The translations under genes and the position numbers were made by a program. From positions 323,564-387,563 of the forward strand of contig PBJO01000007.1 of assembly GCA_002720745.1 (NCBI GenBank): a stretch of 64,000 nucleotides of DNA, given 5' to 3'. A model generated the notes under the pieces. It was not told where the DNA came from. It ran no database searches and worked only from the letters and a program-made list of their open reading frames with translations. The stretch is from Balneola sp. (GTDB lineage Bacteria > Bacteroidota > Rhodothermia > Balneolales > Balneolaceae). Positions 38,245-47,388 of the stretch are shown in pieces. Each line of letters starts with the position of its first letter. Position 1 is the first letter of the stretch.

Positions 38245-39453
38245 TTAATCGACTTCACTGAGAATGAGTGGAAAATTTTCAAAACCTAGTAAATTAGCCA
38301 CCTTCTTACCTATATCAGTATTATCCCACCATCCACTGAATTTTACGGCATGGGGTCCAAAAGCCATTAATGGAATAGGTGTTCCTGTATGACCAGTAGT
38401 TGTCCAGGCAATATCTACTACAGTATTTTCTCGGTTAACTCCATTAATAGTCATTCCCCCAGTTTCATGGTCAGAGGTGATTATAACGAGTGTACCCGGA
38501 TTTTGCTCTGCGAAACTCAAAACTAATCCAATAGCATCATCAAAGTCTTTTACTTCTCTCAGAACATAAGGTGTATCGTTTGCATGACCACCCCAATCAA
38601 TTTGTGAACCCTCTACCATTAAAAAGAACCCATTTTCACTTGAAGAAAGATTTTTAAGAGCTATACTTGTCATTTCAGATAGGCTTGGTATTCGATTTTT
38701 ACTTGGCATACCACCTAGAGAAAAAAGACCCACTATTTTATCCGAATCTTCTTCAATCATAGCCTGCCGGTTTAAAACAATAGAATACCCCTTTTTTTCA
38801 AAAATTGATAACAAATTTAGTTGATCAACCCGATTACTTCCAGCAGAGTCCAAGGGTATAAAATATTCCAATCCCCCTCCAAGTATAACATCAACCTCAG
38901 ATTCAACCAATTGCTCTGCAATCTCAGAGTATTTATTACGGGAATCAATATGTGTTGCAAAACTTGCAGGTGTTGCATGAGTAACTCCTGAGGTCGCAAC
39001 TAAACCAGTCTTCATACCAGCGTTTTGAGCTAGCTCCAACAGGGTGACACATTCATTGCCATTAGAATCTTGCGCTATAACTCCATTTTTAGTTTTAATA
39101 CCGCAGGAATATGCAGTAGCTCCGGATGCAGAATCAGTAATTAAATCGCCCTTAGCATGTGTTTTTACTATTCCTGTTATTGGAAGACGCTGAGCATGTA
39201 AATAGCCACTAGGACCGACCTCCTGCAATTGACCACTATGTAGTTGTGCAATACCTATACCATCACCAATCATAAAAATAACATTTTTGATTGGTTGATC
39301 AGTAGTTAAAGAAAGCCGCTGCCCCTTAATGATCGTTTCTGAGGCTATAACTAATTGCTCGATCTTAAGTATATTTTCTTCATTATTTGAAGAAGTATTG
39401 CAGCCAAATATAACAGTAGCGACTAAAATTAGGGTTAAAAATAATTTTTTCAT
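38245..39453 (-). CDS. Alkaline phosphatase (PhoA family), lipoprotein
   Basis: 402 residues from the ATG at 39453, where MKKLFLTLILVATVIFGC forms a lipoprotein signal with the Cys after FG. The upstream in-frame extension to 39501 lacks signal features. Metal and catalytic blocks are complete: IFMIGDGIGIAQ, TDSASGATAYSCG with the phosphorylated Ser, THATPASFATH, EGSQIDWGGHAND, ITSDHETGGM and TTTGHTGTPIPL. It hydrolyses phosphomonoesters outside the cytoplasm to gain phosphate. I saw no recognisable Pho box. Confidence 0.94.
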   Translation of the reverse strand: MKKLFLTLILVATVIFGCNTSSNNEENILKIEQLVIASETIIKGQRLSLTTDQPIKNVIFMIGDGIGIAQLHSGQLQEVGPSGYLHAQRLPITGIVKTHAKGDLITDSASGATAYSCGIKTKNGVIAQDSNGNECVTLLELAQNAGMKTGLVATSGVTHATPASFATHIDSRNKYSEIAEQLVESEVDVILGGGLEYFIPLDSAGSNRVDQLNLLSIFEKKGYSIVLNRQAMIEEDSDKIVGLFSLGGMPSKNRIPSLSEMTSIALKNLSSSENGFFLMVEGSQIDWGGHANDTPYVLREVKDFDDAIGLVLSFAEQNPGTLVIITSDHETGGMTINGVNRENTVVDIAWTTTGHTGTPIPLMAFGPHAVKFSGWWDNTDIGKKVANLLGFENFPLILSEVD

Positions 39454-39521
39454 TGTATCAAGGTGAAAAGTGTCAATGAATAAAGAAAAGAAAAATGGCA
39501 CATCGATTAGAGAAACTCTAA

Positions 39522-41282
39522 CTATTTCTTATTAAATCTTGGTAACATACTCTTGATTATACCCCAAATACCTTTCGCTGGCCTTGGTGTTTTCTTTGCT
39601 CTTTTTGTAGCTTGGTTTAAGGTCTTAACTTCAATTGGAGGTCTTTTTTTTGACCTCGAAGTAGAGCGTGATGGAGTCTTCTTGGATTTATTATTATTAA
39701 TCTTAACAAATTTTTCACCATTTTCCTCATTAGTCTTGTTATCTTTTTTTAGTTTGACAGTAATCGATTTTTTTGAGTTTTTTGTATTTTTTTTCTTTGA
39801 TCGCGCTACAGCTTTAACATCATTTTTTTGACCGTCATTATTTATAATCTTTTGCTCACTGGATTCATTGCTGGCTTTAGGTATGATAATCTCACCGTCA
39901 ACTATTAGATTAATGACTAACCTACCCTGAGTATCTCGGCTAAATTTAACATTTCTGGCTTTGCTATAATCAGCTTCAATTGGCTCATTTGCTTCATCTA
40001 GGTTTGTATCAGGGGGTTTTTGAGGTATTTCTAGTGAGTCTTTTTTAGACTTTGCGATAACTACCTTTACACTTCTTTTCTTAGAAGTTAATATAGAATC
40101 TGTAGAATTTTCATTGAACACATTTTTTGTTGATTTATTTTGATCAACTTCCCCGAACATAGTATTTAATTTACCCTTGCTAACCTCCACAATGCTAAGT
40201 GTATCTCCAACCTTTTTCTCGATAGCTTGAAAATATTTTTGGTCTTGACGATTCACTAGTGTTACTGCTGTTCCTTCTTTATCATACCTACCTGTTCTTC
40301 CAATACGATGTATGTAATCCTCCACTGCTCTTGGCACATCATAATTGATGATCATAGACACATCACTAATATCAATGCCTCGTGCAAGCACATCTGTAGC
40401 CACAATAACAGATACTGTCCCATTTTTAAATGCCTGAAGGGCAATATTTCGCTCGTTTTGATCTCGGTCTCCATGTATTCCAACAGCCTCAACATCAATT
40501 TTTTTAAGAGCGTTAACTAATTGATCAGTTCCTTTTTTAGTTGCTGTAAAGATAATGCATGAATTCCATTCGTGATGCCCAAAATAATGTTGAATGAAAC
40601 GCAACTTTTCTCGACCATCCAGTAAAAATGCTTTTTGCTCGACAGAGTAAGATGTGGTGGATACTTCAATCTCAACTTTTTTTGGGTCTTTCATAATATT
40701 TGATGCTAGCTTATGAATGTCTCTAGGCATCGTAGCTGAAAATAATAGATTTTGCCGCGTTTTTGGCAACTTATCTATAATGTGTTGGACATCAGGCAAA
40801 AATCCCATATCCAACATTCGGTCAGCCTCATCTAATATCAGAAATTCAATTCCAGAAAAATCAACATCGAGCACCTTCATTTGATCAATCAAACGTCCAG
40901 GTGTAGCCACTAATATGTCTACTCCAGCACGAATAGCTTCTGCTTGTTTGCCAAAATCTTCTCCTCCAATAATAGTACAAGATGTAGTATCAGTATGGTA
41001 ACCAAGAGCAAATATTTGTTCATCAATTTGCTGAGCTAACTCTCGGGTAGGTGACAAAATTAGCGTTCTAATGTGATCTTTCTTTTCTTTAAGCATTAAT
41101 TCTAAAACAGGTATTACAAAGGCACCCGTTTTCCCTGTTCCAGTCTGCGCGGCCCCTAGTACATCAAACCCTTGTAATAGAAGCGGTATACATTGTTCCT
41201 GAATAGGCGTTGGCTCTTGAAATCCAACATCATCTAATCCTACCTGTAATAATTTGTTTAGATTAAATTCTTTGAAAAGCAA
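39522..41282 (-). CDS. DEAD-box RNA helicase with a long basic tail
   Basis: 586 residues. The helicase core covers about 1-375 with the Q motif FQEPTPIQEQCIP, Walker A AAQTGTGKTGAF, PTRELAQQ, DEAD in LDEADRMLDMGF, SAT, and the C-terminal VATDVLARGIDI and HRIGRTGR. The remaining 210 residues are low-complexity and lysine/arginine-rich (NTKNSKKSITVKLKKDNK, TPSRSTSRSKKRPP), an RNA-binding tail. The core is RhlE-like. Likely roles are ribosome assembly or mRNA turnover, as in relatives. Confidence 0.94.
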   Translation of the reverse strand: MLFKEFNLNKLLQVGLDDVGFQEPTPIQEQCIPLLLQGFDVLGAAQTGTGKTGAFVIPVLELMLKEKKDHIRTLILSPTRELAQQIDEQIFALGYHTDTTSCTIIGGEDFGKQAEAIRAGVDILVATPGRLIDQMKVLDVDFSGIEFLILDEADRMLDMGFLPDVQHIIDKLPKTRQNLLFSATMPRDIHKLASNIMKDPKKVEIEVSTTSYSVEQKAFLLDGREKLRFIQHYFGHHEWNSCIIFTATKKGTDQLVNALKKIDVEAVGIHGDRDQNERNIALQAFKNGTVSVIVATDVLARGIDISDVSMIINYDVPRAVEDYIHRIGRTGRYDKEGTAVTLVNRQDQKYFQAIEKKVGDTLSIVEVSKGKLNTMFGEVDQNKSTKNVFNENSTDSILTSKKRSVKVVIAKSKKDSLEIPQKPPDTNLDEANEPIEADYSKARNVKFSRDTQGRLVINLIVDGEIIIPKASNESSEQKIINNDGQKNDVKAVARSKKKNTKNSKKSITVKLKKDNKTNEENGEKFVKINNNKSKKTPSRSTSRSKKRPPIEVKTLNQATKRAKKTPRPAKGIWGIIKSMLPRFNKK

Positions 41283-41412
41283 TGGTTCAATTTAGTAAAA
41301 TTATTTTTGATAAATATACGTACAATATGTGAAAAGTGTTTTAATGCATGAATTATTCTATCTTATACTTATATGATTTTTAATTAAACTATTAAACATA
41401 CACAACACTTTT

Positions 41413-42132
41413 ATGCGATCATTCAAATACCTTAAATCTACCCTAGGTATCTTAATTGGATTTGGTTTAGTCACAATATCCTGCAATAATCAAACCACTA
41501 CCTATCCCGAAAAAGCTTCAATGAATACTCTAGTCGACAGTGTGAGTTATGCCATTGGGTATCAAAATGGCAGCCAATTAACCGCACAAGGTTTCAAAAA
41601 TGCAGACTTAGATAATTTTATTGCTGGATTTCAAGCAGGTCAAAACGGTACAGAAAACGAAATGTCTACTGTAAATGTACAGGAACTATTTGGACGTTTT
41701 GGACAATATTTAATGGACCAAATGAAAGTGGCTAATTTGGAAGAACAAGAAGATTTCTTGTCTGAAAACCGAATGAAAGAGGGAGTTATGGAAACTGGCT
41801 CTGGCTTACAATATAAAGTTCTTGAAGAAGGAATGGGGGCCTCACCTACTCCTGAGAATACCGTAGTAGTACAGTATGAAGGTACCTTAGTCGATGGTAC
41901 CCGATTCGATGGAACCTATGACGAGTTAGGTAATCCAGGTGAACCAGCTGAATTTGTTCTTGGTGGCGTAATTCCAGGATGGACCGAAGGTCTTCAATTG
42001 ATGAAAGAAGGTGCTGTGTACATGTTTTACATACCTTCCGACCTTGCCTACGGCGAAAACCCACGACCAGGTGGTGCCATTCAACCCAATGACATGCTTA
42101 TTTTTAAAATTGAATTAACAGAGGTTAAATAA
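41413..42132 (+). CDS. FkpA-like FKBP isomerase lipoprotein
   Basis: 239 residues. The signal peptide ends in TISC, a lipobox. An N-terminal dimerisation domain (DSVSYAIGYQNGSQLTAQG, about 40-120) precedes a C-terminal FKBP domain (VVQYEGTLVDGTRFDGTYDE, PGWTEGLQLMKEGAVYMFYIPSDLAYG), as in FkpA/Mip proteins. It is a periplasmic or envelope folding factor. Its stop overlaps the recD stop by 8 bases on the opposite strand. Confidence 0.93.
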   Translation: MRSFKYLKSTLGILIGFGLVTISCNNQTTTYPEKASMNTLVDSVSYAIGYQNGSQLTAQGFKNADLDNFIAGFQAGQNGTENEMSTVNVQELFGRFGQYLMDQMKVANLEEQEDFLSENRMKEGVMETGSGLQYKVLEEGMGASPTPENTVVVQYEGTLVDGTRFDGTYDELGNPGEPAEFVLGGVIPGWTEGLQLMKEGAVYMFYIPSDLAYGENPRPGGAIQPNDMLIFKIELTEVK

Positions 42133-43888
42133 GCTTCTGAGTAAGTTTTTTAATGAGGCCGCTTCTACGATTTGTACGTGTAGAAACGGCCTTTTTTAGT
42201 TGCTCCTCGGTGGCTAGTATAGTGATCGATTTCTTAGCCCTCGTTACAGCCGTATAGAGTAATTCACGGGTATGCAGAAGAGAGTCTTCCGGGTGCAAAA
42301 TCACTAACACATGATCAAATTCAGATCCTTGTGATTTATGAATGGTTAGTGCATAGGCTAATTCGTAATGTGGTAATCGACTAACTAAAATATCTTCTTC
42401 CCCATCATCAAGTTTTGTAATTCTATCAGGGTCTATAGCGGTACAAACTCCAATATCACCGTTGTAAAGTTTTGTATTTGGATCATTCACTTGAATAATG
42501 ATAGGACGCCCAACGTACCACAATGAGAGATTCTTTTGAGGGTATAGTTGGCGGTTCCTCTGATCCATGATACGGTTAAAAGTATCGCATCCAAAAGAAC
42601 CTACTCGATGTGGACTTAACACCTTATAGCTCTCTATTTGCGCAACTTCTATCGATGAATCTCCCAATTTGAGATCTTGTAAATAGCTAAGATCATGTTC
42701 TGCCCAAGAATGAAGTAAGGACACATGTGAATTAATGTTAAGGTTTGACTCAATCCAATTCACATCTACTTTGGAAACATCCTTAAGTATATGTTTAACC
42801 AAGTCCACATTTCCCATCTTAATGGATTCTGCTAATTCAGGAATATGACTCGATTCAGTCTGTCGATAAACCCGGTACAACTCAAAAACCTGATAAGGTA
42901 ACGATAGCTGAGTAGATTCAGCTCCAATGGAACACAGGTCTCCAAGTAGACTACCAGCCTCTACGGATTCTAACTGATGGTGATCACCCAATAATACAAG
43001 CTGTGTATCATCTTTTAATGCCTTCAGCATATGATAAAAAAGATCAATATCGACCATAGATGCTTCGTCAATTATGACCAGATCCGCCGAAAGTTTTCTT
43101 TTTTCTGTTCTTCTAAATATACCATCCCATTGAACCTCAAGCATTTTATGAATGGTAGTAGGAGCTCCATAGATATCTTTAAAGTCAATTGAAATAGATT
43201 GTCCCATTCGCTTAGCCGCCTTCCCAGTAGGTGCCGCCAGATAAACTCTTTTATTAGGAAACCAATGGTGACAAACCCGTAGAATTTTCTCTAAGGTATA
43301 GGTTTTACCGGTTCCAGGGCCACCTGTTATAATACTAAGACGAGTGTCAAATAGGTGTAGTAATACGCTTAATTTCGCCTCATCCAATTCCTTAAAATGT
43401 TCACGCACCCAATCTTCATAGTCTCTTTGTGAATATAGTCTTTTTGCGTCCTCGAAATATACTGTACTAAATTCCGTACCTCTGCTAATCCAGTCGGCAA
43501 TAAATCGCTCATAATCCCAGTATCGATGCATATAAAGTCTATCCTCTTCTAAAATAAAAGGTCTAAAGTCTCCTTTGAAGGGTAAGTTTTGAAGCAACTC
43601 AAGGACAAAATCATTGGTCCATTCCTCACCCTTAAGTCGTTTGAATAAATCACTAAATAACGAGCTTGGACTCAACAAATCCTGTATGGTTGTACATACA
43701 TAACCCATTTGCTGATAATAATACCATTGCAAAAGAATATACCTCTGTACACAGCCTTGAAGAGTATCGGCATACTGAATACCAAACTCTTCACGTAGAT
43801 ATGAGTTAAAGGAAGTATAGCATAGATATTCTTTGTTGGCATACAGCTGCTTTTCTAGCCAGTTTTCAATAACATCCCGATCTTTCAT
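42125..43888 (-). CDS. recD: Exodeoxyribonuclease V subunit RecD
   Basis: 587 residues. Superfamily 1B helicase: Walker A is ITGGPGTGKTYTLEKIL, Walker B VIIDEASMVD, followed by LLGDHHQLESVEAGSLLGDL and the C-terminal YALTIHKSQGSEFDHVLVIL and YTAVTRAKK. It supplies 5'-3' helicase activity in RecBCD. The start overlaps the recB stop by 4 bases. N-terminal domain about 1-165, shorter in conservation, as expected. Confidence 0.95.
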   Translation of the reverse strand: MKDRDVIENWLEKQLYANKEYLCYTSFNSYLREEFGIQYADTLQGCVQRYILLQWYYYQQMGYVCTTIQDLLSPSSLFSDLFKRLKGEEWTNDFVLELLQNLPFKGDFRPFILEEDRLYMHRYWDYERFIADWISRGTEFSTVYFEDAKRLYSQRDYEDWVREHFKELDEAKLSVLLHLFDTRLSIITGGPGTGKTYTLEKILRVCHHWFPNKRVYLAAPTGKAAKRMGQSISIDFKDIYGAPTTIHKMLEVQWDGIFRRTEKRKLSADLVIIDEASMVDIDLFYHMLKALKDDTQLVLLGDHHQLESVEAGSLLGDLCSIGAESTQLSLPYQVFELYRVYRQTESSHIPELAESIKMGNVDLVKHILKDVSKVDVNWIESNLNINSHVSLLHSWAEHDLSYLQDLKLGDSSIEVAQIESYKVLSPHRVGSFGCDTFNRIMDQRNRQLYPQKNLSLWYVGRPIIIQVNDPNTKLYNGDIGVCTAIDPDRITKLDDGEEDILVSRLPHYELAYALTIHKSQGSEFDHVLVILHPEDSLLHTRELLYTAVTRAKKSITILATEEQLKKAVSTRTNRRSGLIKKLTQKLI

Positions 43889-46800
43889 TCTTGGGCCTCC
43901 TGCGGCAACAATTCATCAAGCAAACTAGAAATTACACGGATATCGGGTCTATGATAATACACCCCATTTTTGGGATTTTCAGGGTCTAATCCTCGTACAA
44001 ATACATACACATACCCCCCAAAGTGCTGGTCATAATCATACTCACTCATGTACACACTAAAAAACTGATGCAATGCCAAGCTGTACAAATGACCTTGCAC
44101 ATCAAAATCTAATTCAACCATCGCCTTTGTCAACTGTTTAGGCGAATAGGCACCTTCACCTACTCGTGTATTGGTCTTATAATCCAAGACATAAAATTTA
44201 CCTTCGAATTCAAAGACTAAATCAATAAAACCTTTTAAAAAACCCTTTGGCAATTCCTTTATTTCATGATTCGAATCGAATATTAGCTCGGCTTCCTTAA
44301 CCCTGATTAAGGAATATATTTTTTCGAGTTGAAGGGTTTCTGATGGTATGAGAAATGGTTTTTCAACAACCATTTGCCCCTGCGGCAGATCTCTTAATGA
44401 ACAACCTGGTATTACTTCTGCATTCATGGTTGCATGTACCCATGAGTAGATATGTTCAGAATGGGCTTCATTTAAACCAAAATTTCCGGACTCTTGAATC
44501 ACCCATTCCTGATAATCATATTCGCCCGAAACCCATCGTTCTAGTAATTGTTCCATCAGTCGATGAAAAAAGCTTCCAATTTCGGCCCCTTTTGGCATAT
44601 AATTGCTGGAATATGTTTTATGATTTTCACCGCTACCCATATCCTCTCTTTCTAAATCTTCACTATCCACATCTTTTAGGTCAGATAAGCCGTTATGTAT
44701 GTCAAATACATCTGTACCTTTGACATGATGCTTTAAACTTGTGTAAGAGTGTATCCTATTATACTTCTGAAGAGATTGGAGTGCCTTTAACTCATTACAT
44801 TGGAATTCTGATAAATCTTTCAAGAGACCAGAGTGGATAGTGTCCATGGATATAGGTGGCATATGTTTATAGGACCAAGCTCGAATGGGTTCATACCTCC
44901 CATTCAACGTTTCCAACATGTGCAATGCTAAGGTATCGGCGTGCCATAAGGAATCTGCTTTTGGTTTCTTTTTGGGATTCCTCATTTTTGTTTCAATCAA
45001 TGACCCTAACAACTTTTTGTCCATACCGGCAGTTAAAAGACCCGAATTCCACTCACTCATCCCAGTGTGATTATAGATCAAACACAGTGACTCTGCCCGT
45101 GTAATTGACACATAAGTTAAGCGAATTCGATTAGCGATTTCTTCACTCATCATTGATACAATGGGTGTTGCATGTAATTCTTGAGCCGTTAAAACAAGTC
45201 GAATATCGTAGCACTGGCTACCTTCAGACCGATATTTTATGACTTTATTGGTAATACTTGGAGTTTTACCAGCTGACTCAAAGGGACAGAATACAACAGG
45301 ATACTGTAGCCCCTTACTTCGATGAGTGGTAACAATATTAACCATCTGTTCATCGGTATTGATGCGAATAACTTCCTCATCTGTTTCTAGCCGATGTTCG
45401 GATTTTTGACTTTCAAAAAAGTGGATCAATCCACTAATACCTAGGCCTTTTGAGTTCTGTTGATGTTTTATGATTTCTAGTAAGTGATCAATATTGGTAA
45501 CAATTTGCTCGAAATCCTTTCTTAGAGGCCAACGGGTATACACCTTTAGATACTTAAATACGTCTCGTAGTACCCAAGCCACATCTTTACTTTTGGCATC
45601 AACTGCGGACTTATGGATGATTGTATGTAGTTCAGCCCAATATGATCCGTCTGCTTGTTGCGTCCTTAATTCATCCGCAGTTAGACCACCAATAGGGTGT
45701 GCTAAGACATAATTGATACGCTTTTCATTATTGGGATTCTGTAAAATACTCAGCCATGATCGGATATACTCTGCTTCTAAACTTTGATATATAGATTCCT
45801 GAACATTTATAATGGCTAGTATGCCCCGACAACTAAGTAAGTCTTTAATATCAGATGCCTGATAGTTGGTGTGTACCAGAATGGCTATATCCGACGGTTG
45901 AAGTTCATGCATCTGCACTCCAGATCTACTCTTTTTTGACACATATAATGAATGATATAGCAGATATTCGACCCTTTTCACTACATCATCCAGTATTGCC
46001 GCACTAGTTTCTTTAGATGTGCCGCCAGTGATTGAGATCCACTGTATAGGATGCATACGTCGCGTCCCCTCTTTATCTAACCAAACATGGTTATCATAGC
46101 TGGCCAAGGCCTGTGATTCAGTATCTTTAGTTGCAGATGGGTGAAGACTGTCTTGATAGTCAATATCTAACCAAAATGGACGTTCAGAAGATTCTGGAGT
46201 GAAAAATTGGTTTGTAAACTCCAATATTTCAGGATTCGAACGATAATTATAAGAAAGTTTGTACTGATGATCTTTTGTGACCCATTTTTTAGCTTCTAAG
46301 TAGGTATGTATGTCGGCTCCTCGAAATCCATAAATTGCTTGCTTTGGGTCTCCAATTAAATACAAAGTGCCATTTGGGAACCCCTCAAACAGTTTTCTAA
46401 ATATGGCAAATTGATAGGTATCAGTATCTTGAAATTCATCAATTAGGGCTACCGGATATAACTGACGAAGAACCTTCAAAAATTCGAAACTACTTTGCTC
46501 AATACCTCTAGAGACCACTCTAATTAAATCGTCGTAATCTAGCAGTCCTCTATTCTTTTTTTCGTCTGAAAAAAGCCCTCGTAACTCCCTAATCCAGAGT
46601 TCTGTTAGCGTGTGAAATAACTGTTGTTTTTCCTTTACCACCTCTTTATCCACCCAATAATTAGCGCTTGTAGTTTCTTCTATAAATTGGAATAGGGATT
46701 GCAAACAAAAAGAAACTCTTCGTGTGCTACAGTATTTTTCAAATCGACTACTTAACTCACTCTTGGGATGTATCGGATATTCATTGTAAAGAGTTTCACC

Positions 46801-47388
46801 AAATATGGAGTAAAACTCTTCAGGGCTTTTTATTCCCTTAGCTGAGTGTAAAAAAGTATCTTGAAATAATTTTTTAACCCAATGATTTTTTGTTGAAAAA
46901 AACATCCGCCAATATGAGCGAATTACATCCAAAAGTATGGGTTTTGGATTAGGAAGAAGCTCAAAATCGGGGTTCACACCAAATTGAAACGGATAGTCTC
47001 GAAGTAATTTGTGACAAAACCCATGAATCGTGCATATTTGAGACTCATCAAAGGCAACAATGGCATGTTGTAGGCGATAAATCACCTGATCATTTGAGGC
47101 ATACTTTCTAACATAATGTTCTAAGAATTCATCACTTAAAAAATCTTGATTCTGGGGCTTTTGGAGCCTCTCCAATACCTCACGACATCGTAATTGTATT
47201 CTTTCCCGTAGTTCAACTGTAGCCGCATCGGTGAAGGTCAAAACTAAAAGCCTACTAATCTCATAATTCGTTTCGGCGATCAATCGTACAAATAGTGAGC
47301 TAATACTATAGGTTTTACCTGTTCCCGCGTTTGCTTCAACCAAGTGAATACCTCTTAAATCGGCAAGCTTAACATCAAAGCCCTTCAT
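43885..47388 (-). CDS. recB: Exodeoxyribonuclease V subunit RecB
   Basis: 1167 residues, full length. The N-terminal helicase starts with EANAGTGKTYSISSLF and includes LLDYDDLI, ALIDEFQDTD, LIGDPKQAIYGFRGADIHTYL and VTTHRSKGLQYPVVF. The C-terminal nuclease domain has GFIDLVFEFEGKFYVLDYKTN with the metal-binding D and DYK, then QGHLYSLAL, so both helicase and nuclease should be active. It is the motor and nuclease of double-strand break repair. It overlaps recC and recD by 4 bases each. Confidence 0.97.
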   Translation of the reverse strand: MKGFDVKLADLRGIHLVEANAGTGKTYSISSLFVRLIAETNYEISRLLVLTFTDAATVELRERIQLRCREVLERLQKPQNQDFLSDEFLEHYVRKYASNDQVIYRLQHAIVAFDESQICTIHGFCHKLLRDYPFQFGVNPDFELLPNPKPILLDVIRSYWRMFFSTKNHWVKKLFQDTFLHSAKGIKSPEEFYSIFGETLYNEYPIHPKSELSSRFEKYCSTRRVSFCLQSLFQFIEETTSANYWVDKEVVKEKQQLFHTLTELWIRELRGLFSDEKKNRGLLDYDDLIRVVSRGIEQSSFEFLKVLRQLYPVALIDEFQDTDTYQFAIFRKLFEGFPNGTLYLIGDPKQAIYGFRGADIHTYLEAKKWVTKDHQYKLSYNYRSNPEILEFTNQFFTPESSERPFWLDIDYQDSLHPSATKDTESQALASYDNHVWLDKEGTRRMHPIQWISITGGTSKETSAAILDDVVKRVEYLLYHSLYVSKKSRSGVQMHELQPSDIAILVHTNYQASDIKDLLSCRGILAIINVQESIYQSLEAEYIRSWLSILQNPNNEKRINYVLAHPIGGLTADELRTQQADGSYWAELHTIIHKSAVDAKSKDVAWVLRDVFKYLKVYTRWPLRKDFEQIVTNIDHLLEIIKHQQNSKGLGISGLIHFFESQKSEHRLETDEEVIRINTDEQMVNIVTTHRSKGLQYPVVFCPFESAGKTPSITNKVIKYRSEGSQCYDIRLVLTAQELHATPIVSMMSEEIANRIRLTYVSITRAESLCLIYNHTGMSEWNSGLLTAGMDKKLLGSLIETKMRNPKKKPKADSLWHADTLALHMLETLNGRYEPIRAWSYKHMPPISMDTIHSGLLKDLSEFQCNELKALQSLQKYNRIHSYTSLKHHVKGTDVFDIHNGLSDLKDVDSEDLEREDMGSGENHKTYSSNYMPKGAEIGSFFHRLMEQLLERWVSGEYDYQEWVIQESGNFGLNEAHSEHIYSWVHATMNAEVIPGCSLRDLPQGQMVVEKPFLIPSETLQLEKIYSLIRVKEAELIFDSNHEIKELPKGFLKGFIDLVFEFEGKFYVLDYKTNTRVGEGAYSPKQLTKAMVELDFDVQGHLYSLALHQFFSVYMSEYDYDQHFGGYVYVFVRGLDPENPKNGVYYHRPDIRVISSLLDELLPQEAQE

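Noticed and set aside
39553-39831. Hydrophobic, Phe/Leu-rich frame opposite the DEAD-box helicase tail
   Set aside because: It is the complement of a lysine/serine-rich tail; AAA/AAG codons read in reverse give Phe and Leu, so the membrane-protein look is an artefact.
41302-41309. TATTTTTG upstream of the FkpA-like gene
   Set aside because: It matches TAnnTTTG but lies in a very T-rich gap with no TTG at the right distance, so chance is likely.
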